Assembly: GCA_009760855.2 (NCBI GenBank) | Contig: WPIO01000004.1 | Coordinates: forward strand, 14,277,501-14,341,500 | Direction of reading: 5' to 3' | Origin: Cristatella mucedo | Taxonomy: Eukaryota > Bryozoa > Phylactolaemata > Cristatellidae | DNA length: 64,000 bases | Part shown: positions 1 to 13,080 of the stretch, in pieces | Numbering within the stretch: position 1 is the first letter of the stretch | Layout: the number at the start of each line of letters is the position of its first letter | Notes under the pieces: model-generated | Told to the model about the DNA's origin: nothing | Seen by the model: the letters and a program-made list of their open reading frames with translations, nothing else | Databases searched by the model: none | Program-made: the position numbers and the translations under genes

Positions 1-174
1 CATTCGTTGACATGTCTGCGATCGATAAGGCTACAGCTGGATTCAAATCTATAGCAGTGGAATCTCGGTGAAGGTTAAGCTTAAGCAATATAAAATGAAT
101 GGCCTAGCATACACTGCTTTAGTGCTATAAAATGGATTAGGCCATATCAAGGAATGGATACGATGTGATTGTCT

Positions 175-255
175 ACACCTACAGTATACACTCCTGCATC
201 TACAGTACATACTCCTGCATCTACAGTACATACTCCTGCATCTACAGTACGTGCC
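175..255. repeat. Tandem repeat of about 21 bp
   Basis: Three to four copies of a unit containing CTACAGTACATACTCCTGCA are visible head to tail. It is a local minisatellite with no coding role apparent. Confidence 0.85.
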
Positions 256-2109
256 GCTGCATACTGTCCAGCTGTTACATCTTAAGCTTGCTACTGAATG
301 ACCTTGCTGCTGCTTAGACATGCGAGCCAGAAAAATGAAATGAAGATGGTCTTCATATGAACATTCCACATCTGCCAAATAGTAAGTCTGCTAGTTCGTT
401 TTAATGTAATTCTATTACGTTAGCTGTCATCATGATGACACACTGTTATCAGATCTAGTAGCTAGCAGCAGTCCCACTTTAATTCCTTCAAGCGAAAATA
501 TTTAGATTGCCTACCGATGTACCACAATTTATAACTATGTCTGACCTGTTGTTTTAGGTCATTTCCTGGGTCATAACACCGTGATCGATCATCTTCGGAG
601 AGCAGGATTTACGGTGGACCATATGCCAGCTCAACAGCAAATAGCAAGGTGATTGATTAGTGGGCATACGGTTGTAAGATGCTGTATGCATTGATGCAAG
701 GTTTAGGTGGGCGAAATGTCTGAGTTGGTATCACCTCTGGGTTAAGAGGCACAGGTTCACTGCCCTGTGAAGAGATGAAATTCGTCTTTGTTTCCAGTGT
801 TACAACATTCGGTGGGGCGTTTAGCTCTTTATTTTGTTTATGGGTCATCTGTGTAATGCTCTGCAATAGCATCATGCAATTATGTGGCACAGTGCTATCT
901 GCAAAGGTCGATGTGTAGAGTAGACCCAAGGGTATAGAAGTAGATAAGCTAAACCAAAGTGTGCCCAACGGTATGAGAAAGCAGAGAAAGAGCAGCGGGC
1001 CAAAATGAAGGTAATCAAAGGCAATCTGCAGGCCATCCAGCTGGCTGGTAGCCGGATGGCCAGCATTAAATGGCTGATACGGGCAGGTTATGATGACGAT
1101 TGATGCCTTCGTTCGATGAAGAGCAGCGTGACAAGCAGTTGCCATGCAACATCGTGAGACCACCGCCGTACTTAATTGCCGAGCCCCAGCTGCTGACTTC
1201 CTGTCGTTCAATAGCTTGACTTATCGGACTAAATAGGTGAGCCGGCTGAGCAGACAGCTGTTGCATGCATGCCAGGATATTCTTTTCACCGCGAGCCTGT
1301 TAATGGCTTACTTTCTAAAGGTGACCGTTATGGGAAGAGCTCCTGCCTGCTTAGGGGTTCAGTTAAACAAAGAGGTGGACATCTGGGTCCACGATCTTGC
1401 AAAGAAGGACCGATGTGGTGCTCAGTACCATGACGATTGCTCTACACCCCACCTAGGGTAGCCTGTAGCAGTTTCTCCTCAGTCCTAACTTGCCTATCCT
1501 GCACCGATGCCTGGTGGTGACTTTGCTGATTGATGATTTTTCAGAGTGATGTCTTTGCTGATTTCTTAATCGTTATTATACTTTTACGAGACCAAGGAGC
1601 TAATTGGGGGCTGGTCCAGCAGGTTGCCAACAGCAAACATTCTCGAGCACACAAGTGACTGTCGAAAGCTGCTCTTGGTATACTCGGATGTCTTCCTGTT
1701 CACTGAAGCATACCGTCTTCATCTCATTAACCAGTTCTCGGATGAATGCATTCACGGTGACAATTAAAGCTACACAACATCCATTGGATTCGCAGGGCAT
1801 TCATAAACTAACAGCTTCAAATCACCCCTTAGACCTGCTTTTCCGGTATGAATGACTCTCTGCACTACTTGTTTTTTGTCAAGTTTGTAGCTGATCTAGA
1901 AAAACATATACAGTTTGCCCTTAGCACATCCCACCAATTCCTTCCATCATTGCTGATGCAAATAAGTTTTACGAATCAGGACGAGCAACTTCCTAATCTG
2001 GCATTGCATGACCACGATTTCACATGTGTCACGGTTGTTAGTTTTGCAACAGAATAAACGAATATATAAACCCACATAGAACGAGAAAGCCATATTCACA
2101 GCTGTTGTA

Positions 2110-2182
2110 TACCTACCTACCTAGCTACCTACCTAGCTACCTACCTAGCTACCTACCTAGCTACCCACCTACATACATACAC
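2110..2182. repeat. ACCT/AGCT-type tandem repeat
   Basis: The sequence alternates ACCTACCTAGCT units over about 70 bp, then drifts into ACATACATAC. This is a simple microsatellite. Confidence 0.85.
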
Positions 2183-2434
2183 AGCTATTATTGTCAGACA
2201 CATGCTTTCACTTGCCTGATCGGAAGATCTCTCTTGCCATCGCATTTTTCTTTAGGACCTTGCACGTTTAAATGTATTTTTTGATTCTGCAATGCATTTG
2301 TCACCGCTATTGACTTTATATCTGGCGTCCATGTCTGTTGTATTGTTCAACTAGTTATTGCGAAAAGTCTGAAGGATTATTGTTGCCTTGCAGAGTTTAT
2401 TTCGTGTAGCTCGTATCCATTCATTGCATTGTAC

Positions 2435-2490
2435 AGTTCTCCGAGAGTGCCATATAAATGCATTATTATTATTATTATTATCATCTTTAT
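2435..2490 (+). repeat. LINE/SINE 3' tail remnant
   Basis: The segment AGTTCTCCGAGAGTGCCATATAAAT followed by an ATT run matches the tail shared by the CR1-like LINEs and tRNA-type SINEs elsewhere in the window. Only the last 40-50 bp are present. Confidence 0.6.
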
Positions 2491-4380
2491 CTGTGTACCA
2501 TGGTGATGGGTCAACGATTTGCTCTTAGCAAGCAAGCATGGCGGTTCATGAGCAATAATGCAGAAGCTTCCACGAATAAAATAGCTCTTTAGAGACTGCT
2601 TGTGGGAGTAATTATCACTTGTCTGGACCCGAACAAGATTAACAGCAGATAATGGTTGTCGACCCCAGCAGACTTAATGATTGCAGATTGGCACCCAAGT
2701 GCGATTAGAACATACACATGCATTCATGTAGTACACTGAGATTCGGATTGAGCAAGCAAGAACAAATGCAAAGCCAGGGATTTAAGATCAGTGCTAACTA
2801 CCATGACACGATAGTCCCGACAGGTCAATTGGTACAGTGCACTGGGCCGGTAGCCCAGATCTTGCCACGTGGTTCCCACTGGAGACACAGTTTTTCAGAA
2901 TCCAGGCTCACGACAGACGGCCTTTGATTGAATTTATTTTAAATTCAAAAAATTAGAAAACGAAGCGACAGATAGGCGAACAGCAGCTGTCAAACGGTGG
3001 TGCAGTTGCATGCAGAATACCACCAGAGGCCAATGTAATAAGTCACTTCCAAGAAGTCGCTATTTGTAGAGCACTTGCACACACACCGTGCGTTGGAGCT
3101 ATTGTGCAGCTGCATGCAAAGGCGGCCTAAGTAGCGACCTGGTCGACACGATAGCTGGGTCCCCCCACCATCACCGCACAGTATGAGCTACATTCGCACT
3201 GCCTTATTGTGTCTTTTTCTGCACTCAATCTTGCACATGCTATTAAAGTATAACAGATGCGAATAACCTACTCTTTAGTAACATTTCTGGCATTTCATGT
3301 CTGGGGGACCAGAGAAAGGCGAAAATCCCAACCTACTGAGGTAGTTTCCTCTGGCAGCTTCCTCCCTATTGAACTCTAAGCCCTCCAAGCAGGAGTCTGT
3401 TGTGCCAGGTAATCCATGCTCTGACTGGTGGGGGTCAGACGAGCAGCATCCGGTGGCATGGGGGGGGGAGAGAGACCGGACGTTGAGGAGCAGTCAGAAA
3501 CCTGTTGCCACAGGTAACGACCCAGCGCTACGCCGAGGATTGCAGCACCTGCTGCCGGTGAGCTGAGAGCTGCCTAGGAGATGAGACAAGCAAAGCCGAC
3601 TGCTCTGAGCTGTTGCAGCTAAGCCGATGGTCCGCTTCCTTCATCGCCGTTGTGTCACCGTTGTCTCCCCCTCTCCCATCCTCTCAACGTCGGAGTGCAG
3701 TCTACTCGTGCCTCGGCCAGCCATTGCACAGCCAGGCTTCATTTGGCTAGACAGTCTGGCTGGAGATAGTGGACGAATTCCGTATCAAGCTGCTAGGCAG
3801 CAGCAACAGCACAAGCTCGACCAGTCCAGTGAGGACGACGTGCTTTGTCGGCTGCTGACTTACCGATCAGCTGCTATTTGTTAACACTCTGCCCATCTAG
3901 CAAAGTAGCAAACCGGCCGTGGTTGCCAAGCCCTTTGGAGTTGTTTGCCGGAAGTTCCAGTACATATTTTCACTGGTTTTCCCCAATCGTAGTGGTATTT
4001 ATTTCCTTTCTCAGCTAGTAGCACGTGTACTTTCCGATGCAGCTGATGGCCTGCTGTGTAATGCATAGGATGCAGGCTGCTCTATTAGCCGACATTGACG
4101 GACTCCACTGCAAATAAAGATCTGTCGTTGCAGGTCACCGTCGAGCTTGACTCCTGTAGTCAGTCAGCTAGTTTTTGGACTTTGCTGATCTTGGCTATTG
4201 TTGATCATTGCTGGTCTTTGCCTACTCTGCCGACACACCTGTCTCACATTTAGCAGCATTTGTTTGTCATATTCCAGTTTAAGCTGCTAAATGCCGATTT
4301 CATTTCAAATAGTAGGTCGCGTAATATAGTAGGTCGGCTTACAGAAGAGAGGTGATAATTTCTCATGTGTTCCACTGCAG

Positions 4381-4541
4381 AACTGTAGCCAGGATTAACG
4401 AAGGACGGTTGGCGGACCTTGACCGTGCCAAGGCAGCCAATCTGGGCAGGCAGGCGTGTGCAGGGGCAGACATGCCCATTCCTCCAGGGTGGTCCTCGGA
4501 GGGGCGGTGGCTGTCAGCCGTCGTTCCATGCCTAAGAACAG
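4381..4541 (+). CDS. Candidate host exon, unknown protein
   Basis: An open segment of 53 codons follows a good acceptor (TCCACTGCAG) and ends at GTGCAAG. Only one frame is open; it reads TVARINEGRLADL at its start. It enters needing one base and leaves one base. That outgoing phase fits the open segment at 5441-5538, which would make the pair the last two exons of a gene. No family is recognised, and chance is possible. Confidence 0.3.
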
Positions 4542-4892
4542 GTGCAAGTGCAGTGCACCGGCTTGCCCATCATGTGTCTATGCTGCCACATCATCGGTAT
4601 CCTACTTATGGTAGCTGTCAATTTTTCACTCCTCAAAGGACTAGTGGGTCTCACTCTCACCCAGTAACATGTAGAACGGCCGCCTTAACCGTTCGGTGGC
4701 AGCTATGTAGGCAAGCTGTTCGAAGTATAGGTCACGTGTTGGCACACGACTGCCTGTAGTCGTACACGGTATGATACCCCGACACGATTTATAGGATGCC
4801 ACAACAGCTCATCACCAGATGGCCATACCTGTACCATAACTATAGATCATAGTTATAGCTATAGGCACGGTGTTGGTAGACTGTTACCATTC

Positions 4893-5055
<163 letters not shown>

Positions 5056-5440
5056 AAGGCTCCAAATGGCTAGATTTAATTCCCAAAGCTTAGAAAGGAA
5101 TTAGGAGGGGCCGAGCAGGGATTTCTTAATGAGTAATCTGCCTGACAGTGCAACAGAGATAAGCTCTGCACTATCGATGCCGGCATTGGCAGCCACCTTG
5201 GACTGGCTGACCTCTTGCTCTTCCTGCAGATAGCTTGGTTATAAAGGAGACCAAAGCTAGACCGTGCGTGAAAGCCCATGACAAATTCTGCCGGAGCAGA
5301 TGCATGTGCAAGAGAGGGCAGTGTGCCAGTGGAGGGGCATGGGCGGAAGAAAGGGAGGTACAGAGAGTCAGGGAAAAGAGAGAGCAAGAGAGCAGAGCAC
5401 TTCAGACGAGCAGTGGCACCCCCCCCCCCCCCTGTGGCAG

Positions 5441-5538
5441 CTGTGCTGGCCGTTATTGGCAAAGGCCTCAGCCAGGCGCTAAGTGGCTTTGCAGCACTAA
5501 TGAATCACCTGGAACAGCTTGTCTCTGCTTTTAGCTGA
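5441..5538 (+). CDS. Candidate terminal host exon, unknown protein
   Basis: It follows a pyrimidine tract of twelve C residues and the acceptor GGCAG. The open frame runs 31 codons to TGA and contains GKGLSQALSGFAALMNHLEQ, an amphipathic-looking helix. It accepts the one-base phase left by the candidate exon at 4381-4541. An AATAAA at about 6056 could be its polyadenylation signal. No family recognised. Confidence 0.28.
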
Positions 5539-6253
5539 GTAAACTATCATGGTGCTAGAAATTTGATAACTATCGGCCAGCCGCTAATGGCTGACGGCTT
5601 ACAGGCGTTCCAGCAGGCACCAACTAAACCTAAGCCTACAGGCCGGTCAGGGGTTCGCCTGGTTGCACGCAGCCCCACCACATTGTGCTGTTCTGCAGTG
5701 GCAGCAGTCGAGCAGCAGCAGCAGCAGCAGCCAGGGCTGGCTATGAACCCCGTGTCACTTCCCCTGCTACAGGGCTCGTGTTTCTAGCCGTCGGGGAAGG
5801 TGTCGTGAGTGGGTGTAGCTGCCTGCTGGAACCACATGTTCGGCACGAGTCATTGGGCGACTGAGCTAGCTTGCTTGCTGTGACTGCCTGGCAGGGTAGC
5901 CACCGGGTCGGTCCTCTGCCGTTGGGCACTCGTTCACGGCCTCTGCTCTGCTCTCTTCCCTGGTGCATCGAGAAGTGGGCGTCCTTGCCGTGTCACTTGT
6001 AGCCATCGACTATTGTGTAGTAATCGACTATTGCCACGGACTTGCCGTGACACCAAATAAACAGTAGGAAGGCAGCCTTTTAATTTGCAAGTGTGCATTG
6101 AAGCAGTAGGCTGGGGGTTTCGAAGCAAAGTGATACTGCCCACTTCGGTTAGTGCTTATCCGTGTATTTAGCCCTGTGTGTAGAGATGCGGTCAGCTAGT
6201 ACCAGTTTCTTCACCCCAGTGATTGCTAGAATAACATTCAATGGTTGTTGCAG
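5539..6253. other. Possible 3' UTR or intergenic
   Basis: No gene is seen. A CAG-repeat stretch lies near 5715-5730. A canonical AATAAA at about 6056 could end the transcript of the preceding candidate exons. Confidence 0.35.
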
Positions 6254-6349
6254 CTTATCACCAAAGGAGTTCTCTACCGACCTGGGTGCCCCTGTTCCAT
6301 TAAATCCCTACATTGAAGCTCTAACGTCATTCAACCAAATGCACTCGGC
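6254..6349 (+). CDS. Host exon A of a three-exon stretch
   Basis: The segment is bounded by TTGTTGCAG and by a near-perfect donor, GTAAGTATT. A single open frame of 31 codons reads LSPKEFSTDLGAPVPLNPY and onward. It starts with one base completing a split codon and leaves two bases, exactly the phase needed by the exon at 7015. The protein family is not recognised. Confidence rests on splice signals and phase agreement with the next two exons. Confidence 0.55.
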
Positions 6350-6674
6350 GTAAGTATTCGTGTCTCGATTTGACCTAATTGCGCAAGCAGTACTGTGCCC
6401 GGCTGGGTAGGTGCAAGCAAAACAGGAGTCAGCGAAAAGCGATGAGTGCAGCTCAGCTATAGTAAGAAGCCGGTGCAACCGCCAGCAACTAGGTTCATTG
6501 CCTCTCTCGATTACCTCAAACCAGTTCATAAATTCCTGCTTTGGCATCCCCACAAACGTAATGGAGCCACAGCCGGTTTACTCTGGTAGTGGTTGTCCTC
6601 TTGCTCTTGTGTAGTCTCTATGCCATTTTATCTTAAATTAATATGCTGCATGTCTCTGCCTTCTGTTCGTTCTC

Positions 6675-6805
6675 TTGGTCTCTCTCTCTCTCGCTCTCTC
6701 TTGCTCTCTCTGCCTCTCTCACCGTGTTTCTCTGTGTGTCTCTCTCTGTCTCTCTGTCTCTCTCTTTCTCTCTTCTCTCCACTCTATTTCCTCTCTCTTA
6801 ATCTC
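6675..6805. repeat. CT-rich simple repeat
   Basis: An impure (TC)n tract lies within the intron between host exons A and B. It gives a spurious serine-leucine open frame. Confidence 0.9.
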
Positions 6806-7014
6806 TGTTGATGCATTTAATCATCAATGAATGGGCCAGGCTTGTTGAACACTTTTTTAGGAACTCTTCTCAAGTGCTGAATGTGTGGAGGTCACTGTTG
6901 ACCGGCTCTGTGCCTTGCTACCAAAAGACAGAATAGAATAGAATGCCATCTCAGAGAATGTTGCAAGTGCTGGCTGAATCGTGCTGAACGTTGAGCCGAT
7001 GCACTGTTTTGCAG

Positions 7015-7227
7015 GAAGATCCGTCAGCGGCTCCACAAGCAAGGTCGGCGCCAGCAGCTCGACTCGTCGCTAGACGGCAGCAGCGTGGCCTCTTGGGGGG
7101 AGACGAAGCAGGCAAAGCAGCAGCCCACCGATCAACGGCTGCCACCATCGTCATTGCCAACGGCCTCATCGTTCAATAATCTGTGGAAGCGCATCGACGA
7201 AGAGACGAGCCGTGCTGCCTTGGCGAG
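7015..7227 (+). CDS. Host exon B, unknown basic protein segment
   Basis: It is bounded by TGTTTTGCAG and by donor GTGAGC, and 70 full codons are open. The start is basic (KIRQRLHKQGRRQQL), the middle is rich in Ser, Gln and Pro, and the end is FNNLWKRIDEETSRAALA. One base at the start completes the codon split from exon A, and two bases at the end are completed by the exon at 7450. GC content and codon use look coding compared with its surroundings. I do not recognise the family. Confidence 0.6.
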
Positions 7228-7449
7228 GTGAGCAGATGCTGTGGTTCATTGGAATACGGAAATAGTAGTGGTGATGCATGTCACTAAGGAAGGTTTCCCT
7301 GATTACGGCTGACATCGTACTGATTCTAGCAAGTGCCAAACAGTTGATTCCTCGGGGTGCTTCCTGGTGTGCAACACCGATCTGGAATATAAAGGTGTCC
7401 ATTGAAACCGACAAACTTGGAACATCCCACTGTTGCATTCCCTCTGCAG

Positions 7450-7582
7450 ATGCTGCCAAGTATGGCTGCCTTGCCTTGGCAGGGAAGTAGCTCGGCGACT
7501 GGCCAGTCTCTTGTTAGTGGCATGCAAAAGCTCCTTGGGTATAGTCGATCGGCAGACCAGTGATGCCCTACTTATTCCCTGA
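7450..7582 (+). CDS. Host exon C, likely terminal
   Basis: It follows the acceptor CCCTCTGCAG, accepts the two-base phase left by exon B and runs 43 codons to TGA. The stretch REVARRLASLLLVACKSSLG looks like an amphipathic or partly buried helix. Exons A-C together give about 146 residues of one protein end. A second frame of this exon is also open, so the frame choice rests on the splice phase. Confidence 0.5.
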
Positions 7583-9935
7583 AAAGCAGAATGCATCAAT
7601 CTTGTAAGACGAGATGAGCTTTCCAGTGGCTGTATATTCCGACAGACGTTGGCATCTGCTCTGCGCAGAGCAACCAATGACGTCTCGTCCTCTGATCTGG
7701 GCTACAACGTTCTTGGCTGGTTTTGTCCGTCTGGTTTCTGGACCGGCTCATTGAGCATGCCAGTGAGGCCATGCCCGGGGCAAGTCATACCCCATTCATG
7801 CGACTGCTCGACACCTGCTGGATCTCTCTCTCTCTCTCTCTCTCACTCTCTGATTACAAATGTGCACCGACCAGCTGACTTTGCCTGTGCATGCAGCTAA
7901 CAATGGCTGGTGAAACAGACCAGCTATTGCCTGTCCCACGAGATCAGGCAAATCCGTATCCTGCCTTCGTCTACGGCTGCCACATATAGCAGTCTCACGG
8001 CCATCATACTTTTGTGAATGATCTGTATCACCTTGCGGCATTGCTTTTATTGAATTGGAATAAGAGAGATGCAGCTCTTCATTAACTTCACTTGCTTATC
8101 CCGAGTCTACTGGCACCTCACTGAATTGAATCTGCTCCCTTGAGGAAGGCTCGTCTTGCACAGAGCTCGGTTTTCACCTTCTGTCTGTTTACTTTTCGGC
8201 GATCGCTGAGCAGCATTCAAAGCAGGCAGATGCTATGTGGGCTGCCCGCTTGATACTCAGCTGGTGAGCTGGCGTAGACAGCAGACAGAGAACAGATGAA
8301 GTCTCACATTCAATGAGCTGTTGTCCCAGGTGGCTCAAGCTCTTAATGGCACTGAAACCTGTCAGACTTGCCGTTACTGCTGTTGCTGACTAAACCAAGC
8401 TGAGCGAACTGCTCGAGATGCCCATCAGCACCCACAGGCAGCCAAGATAAAATTTTAGTCCCTTATCACGATGTGGGCATTTCCACAAGCCTTGATGATT
8501 TATTATATTTCCATGACTTGACTTAAGATATAATCATCTGATGGTCCTCTGGAAAGGGTAAAGATAGATTGCATCATTGATGGGCATGGGGGTGAGTAAT
8601 GAATGGTCTCAGTCTCGGTGTGAATGCCGATTTCCACCTTCCAATGCTTGGATATCGCTTTCACATATTCAGCATTTACCGTCGTAGCAAACCTCCTCGC
8701 GATTGTTCTTTTAGCAATCAAGAAGGCGCAATCTCACCCCCGGCATCACGACCTGGTCGGGTATGGAAGCCGAGTCCAAGTTCCAAGGGAGCATCGTTAT
8801 TCGTCAGCAGCTGCAGACGACTGGTGTTGGTGATCTTGGCTTTTGGCGTTGGCCGCATCGACATTTGAACGGTTAATACCGAATGTGCATCCTTCGCCCC
8901 CTCGCCCCCCTGATGAGACCTTCCCACGTCTTTCGTGGTGGCACAGATGTCCTGCGCAAGATTGACTTCATCGTGGCCTAGCTTGGGCTGATTCTCCGGA
9001 ACTATGCCTGTTGAATGCTACAAGTGCATTCAAATCAATGACTCGAGTCGGACTTCATGCTGACATTGGTCACAGTACGAGGGTCATGCTTGAGTCGATT
9101 GCCATCAGAAAGCAAAACACCAGCGGTTGGCATGTCTCAGGAGAGAGCTCATTGAGACTCGTGCCTTCTTTGCTGTCTTCGCCTCAGTTAAATGTTAACT
9201 GTTAGCAGACATGCAATGTCTGACATTAATGCCAAGCTTCAAAAGAAGCCCACTTTATGCAGTCTCTTTTTATAAGCGTTTCGCTCGTCTTGTCAGCTTA
9301 TCCGTTCAAGGACAGGCATAGTCTTTTTGCAGACTTTTGTAAGAGAGTACTTAGTTTTGAAAAGCAGATGGTCACATTGTTCACTTTTTGTATTGCTGTT
9401 ACACTGCAGATCCTAATGCTGCAGATTACAACATGTATACCCATCAATAGTGACATCTTTTAGAATTTCATAATAAATATTTATTTAGAAATCCCGAGCC
9501 ATTTTGAAATACAGTGCAGCCTCTCTTTATGCATAGTCTCTATATGCAGGCGTCTCTGCATTCGTAAACACGTGTCACTCCGACTATTTGTTGTCTGATT
9601 AATGCATAACCTCGTATCTCATATATACGTGCCTGTTTGAGCGTATGTTTGCATGAGGTTTTCTTTTTTCCACCAACAATGCAGTGACATGTGGTCTTTC
9701 TAATGAGACAATAATAACATTCGTTATTCGTATGCTTTACCAAATGTATTCGGTCTAGAAGTTGTTTTCCTTTATTATTTGGTAGTTATGAGAACAGCTA
9801 ACAAAGAAGCTTGCTCTGGTTGACATGTGACTAAAAGCTGTCGCCACGGCGAGCTATCTCTTCCTAAGAGAATCTGCTAACACTCCAGCAGACACGAGAA
9901 TTTCCATGTCTGCCACTTGCTGGATAGTAATGGCA
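7583..9935. other. No recognisable gene
   Basis: It contains a short (CT)n run at about 7822-7850. Two open segments (7648-7762 and 7897-8008) sit after AG acceptors and could be alternative exons of the preceding gene, but their phases do not fit well. Another at about 8712-8833 follows TTTTAG. Nothing is recognised. Confidence 0.4.
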
Positions 9936-9939
9936 GCTC

Positions 9940-10900
9940 TCACGGCAACGTTTGATACGTTTGATCATCAATTCATTCTCGAACACCCATTGTCTAGCGT
10001 GGCCATTTTGGCTTTGAAATGGCACGGTTTAGGACCTATCTTGGTGGGAAATACCAGAGAATAAGTGTCAACACCGATCAGGTGAACCTTTGAAGTGTAA
10101 GGCATCTGATTTACAATATAGCCCCTCCATGTCACCTATGTAATCGGCAAGCATAATCTAGGCTTTCTCTAACAGGCAGACGACGAACAGCTGCTGTGAT
10201 CATTACCTACTTTCACGAAATTCGCACTCTTGAATAACAGTAAACATTTCTCACATTGAACGACTCTAAAACCAGCTACATACAGTAGTTATATGCAAAC
10301 GAATAGCCCAGAAACTTGACAGCCTATCCCTCAAAATTAATTCGATCAGCATGTGCCCTGCAAACTCAAAATGTCCGGCTCCAGAAAGACCTTTCGCTGG
10401 ACGACCACGCGAGCTTTGCTGCTACGTCGACACAACTTCAGCTACTTAACTATGTAAAACGTACACTTGAACATACTTTGAAATGAATAGTAAAACCAAA
10501 GTTAGTCCGTGCATTTTCGTCGTTCAGTCTAGACTGGGGTAACTCTATTTGGAAGTTCTCCTGCCTGAGCAATCAGATACTTCCAGATGGTGCACAATTC
10601 TGCTGTCACGCATGTACAATATTTCATTAACGAATCAACTGCCGCATTACACCACTTTCACTGACTTGCACCGACTCCGCATCATGTAGTGCATCCACTT
10701 TTAGGTCCAGTCACTCACTTGATGGTTCCTTGACATCTGAAATTATAGATCCCCAGACAGCTGAAAAATACTAGCTCTTCAGACTACCTCTTGCACACTT
10801 CTATTTTCTGAATCTGGCCGTTCAGCTGAGTTTCTAATCAAACTAAAATTCTTCGAGACAATGCCTTAGATTCCTAAGCACCCAAAGCCTGGAAACTCGC
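9940..10900 (+). mobile_element. Fossil CR1-like LINE reverse-transcriptase fragment
   Basis: A decayed frame at about 9945-10070 reads like the part of a CR1/L2 reverse transcriptase that precedes the catalytic YADD motif (ATFDTFDHQFILE, then WHGLGPILVG). Downstream sequence resembles the C-terminal part of the LINE family seen at 42-43 kb, with many stops. It is much older than the other copies. Confidence 0.55.
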
Positions 10901-11569
10901 TATCGGAAAACGTCACGACACCTCATGATGTTTGACATTTCAGAAAGAATCTTACCTATTCTCAGAGCATTTGCTCAGTTCACCCGAACTTTCATTAAAC
11001 TCCACCTTTTACTATCCAAACAATCTAGACAGGGGAACCTGCCCATCCTAGCGTTCCATGGCAATAATGTCTATGTATTCATGTTTAACTTTAGCCGTGC
11101 TCTAATGGTGAAGGTTGGAAGTGCTTCGGCGTTTCTTGCCTTTCGAGTGAGTCTTGGGTCGAAAGGGCTACATCCCATAGCATTCCTGAAGTTGAAATTC
11201 CATCGCATTTTCTATAGTTATAGAAATGTTATGGAAAGCAGCTTATTTAATTGAAAAGTTCATAAAAAGTCATCTTTCCTGTCCCTCAGTACGGTGCAAG
11301 TCTATGAAGGTCACATCCATTTTGGATCGCAGCTGGGCTGTCCGTCAAACTGCCTTCCAAAAGTAGAACCATGGCCAAGTTAGCCATATATCTATGGTTA
11401 GGAGATCCAACTGGGTTAAGCTCCCCGTAGCCCAGTCACGAGCAGAGACGCGTGCCCCAGTGCGAGGCGTTGGTCCAACATAAGTTTTAGTGTAAATGGC
11501 GGTCTATGTAATTACACGTGCATTTAATATTGTGCATGCTTTTGTAACCAATCAGCCGACGTACTCGCT

Positions 11570-11635
11570 TTTCAACATATGTAAAGTGTCTGGAGAGCGA
11601 TTTAGTCTCTTATGGTGCATAATAATAATCATAAT
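11570..11635 (+). repeat. LINE 3' tail remnant
   Basis: The run TGTAAAGTGTCTGGAGAGCG, then TTTAGTCTCTTATGGTGCAT and an ATAATAAT tail, matches the shared LINE/SINE tail with divergence. It may be the 3' end of the fossil LINE starting near 9940. Confidence 0.55.
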
Positions 11636-11639
11636 TGTA

Positions 11640-13080
11640 ATGATATGATTAAGATAAAAGATTTCCATTACTCAAATGGTCAATCACACAATAGTTGTTG
11701 AATAGGTCCTAGTAGAGGACCCCAGATGGAAATCAAAATGAAGCCTGTCTGTAAATGTTTGGTTTAGTTGTGAATTTCTCGGTAAAATGTCTTCAGCTCA
11801 TTTATGAGACTTTGTGTATAGCATATACAATGCACATTTCCATGAAGAATTCTAGTGTCTGTGATTTTATAAATATTCAACATTTTTGTTTTTGGATAGT
11901 AGACTTCTACTATATTTCCCCGAAAATAAGACCAAGTCTTACATTAGTTTTTGCTCCAACTGACGCATTAGGGCTTCTTTTCAGGAGATGACTGATTTTT
12001 CTATGTACAGCAATCTAAATTTATTCACGTCCAACAATGCACATTTATTAATCTAACCATGTACAAAAATGTACATTTATTCAAGTACAGTCACGTCATT
12101 CTCCTTTGGAACACCATAATGAATCTCCGAACCCCGAAATTCCGGCTTGAATTTCTTTCAAAATAATTTTACTGTAGAATAATTGGCTCCAATCTCTCAT
12201 GACCAGCAATAGAGCTCTCCTTAAATGAGCACTTCTTATCCACAAAGTCTGCTCGTAGTGCGTAGATCACAGGTTTCAATGATTTTTTAATCCCTTGAAT
12301 TCTTCTCACAAGCCACGTCCTCTTTCAGGCTAGGCATTGGCATCACACAATTTCCACGCTGATTTCTCTTCATTATATTTCAATGATTTCCATTTTGCAA
12401 ATGATCATCAACTGGATTGTTTAATGCAATATCATTTTCCCTTAATCCCCCAACTGTGGTTTTTGTTGGTTACGGCTAATATTACTAACGTCACGGAGAA
12501 TCGTTATAGGCCTTATTATCAGGTTAGGTTTTCTTATCGGGAAATGCAGTATCAGATACCATAATACAATGTCAACAATAAAACCGGGCTTGCTGTACTA
12601 GTTACATGACTGCACCCAGTCCATGGTATACCACATGACCGAACAAGGAGTACATTGCATACGGTCTTTCTTAGCTTACTACACGAAAAGCTGCTGCAGT
12701 TACCACGTTATGCCGTTGCCGAATCAGCGTTCATACTACAACTAAGTTCTAGTTTGTGTCTAGGTACCGCTTGCACTCTGCCGTGACAGTCAATGTGTGC
12801 ATATGCTCTGCTTTTGCTGGTGAATCACGTTGGTTAGGAATATCGCCTTGTGAACTGCGAAATTTCTCGCCAGTAATAAACCAAACCGAATTCGTGTAGG
12901 TCAGGTGCGAGTGCGGGAGTACCGAAGTGTGCCAAAGAGGCCAGGCTTGGAGCCACAGCTGCAAGCCATACAGGATGGATGCGTGGCTGATGGATTAGGT
13001 GGGCTAGTGATCTACCAACGGGAGTAAGGCTCGGCGGCTGCAAGTCGGTCTGCGTCATTCGGATTATAGGCCGGGCAGCA
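11640..13080. other. No recognisable feature
   Basis: AT-rich unassigned sequence. Open frames are short, and no splice-bounded exon or repeat family is recognised. Confidence 0.5.

Larger units (their letters stand above)
1..4380. other. Left flank, no recognisable gene
   Basis: Intergenic or intronic animal DNA. I see two short tandem repeats (about 175-255 and 2110-2180) and one LINE/SINE-type 3' tail with an ATT run at 2435-2490. A small stretch at 3354-3403 lies between a pyrimidine-rich AG and a GTAATC, and could be a short exon, but nothing ties it to a protein family. Open frames here are short and look accidental. Confidence 0.5.

Noticed and set aside
175-255. CRISPR-like array
   Set aside because: The repeat units are contiguous without unique spacers, and the context is eukaryotic.
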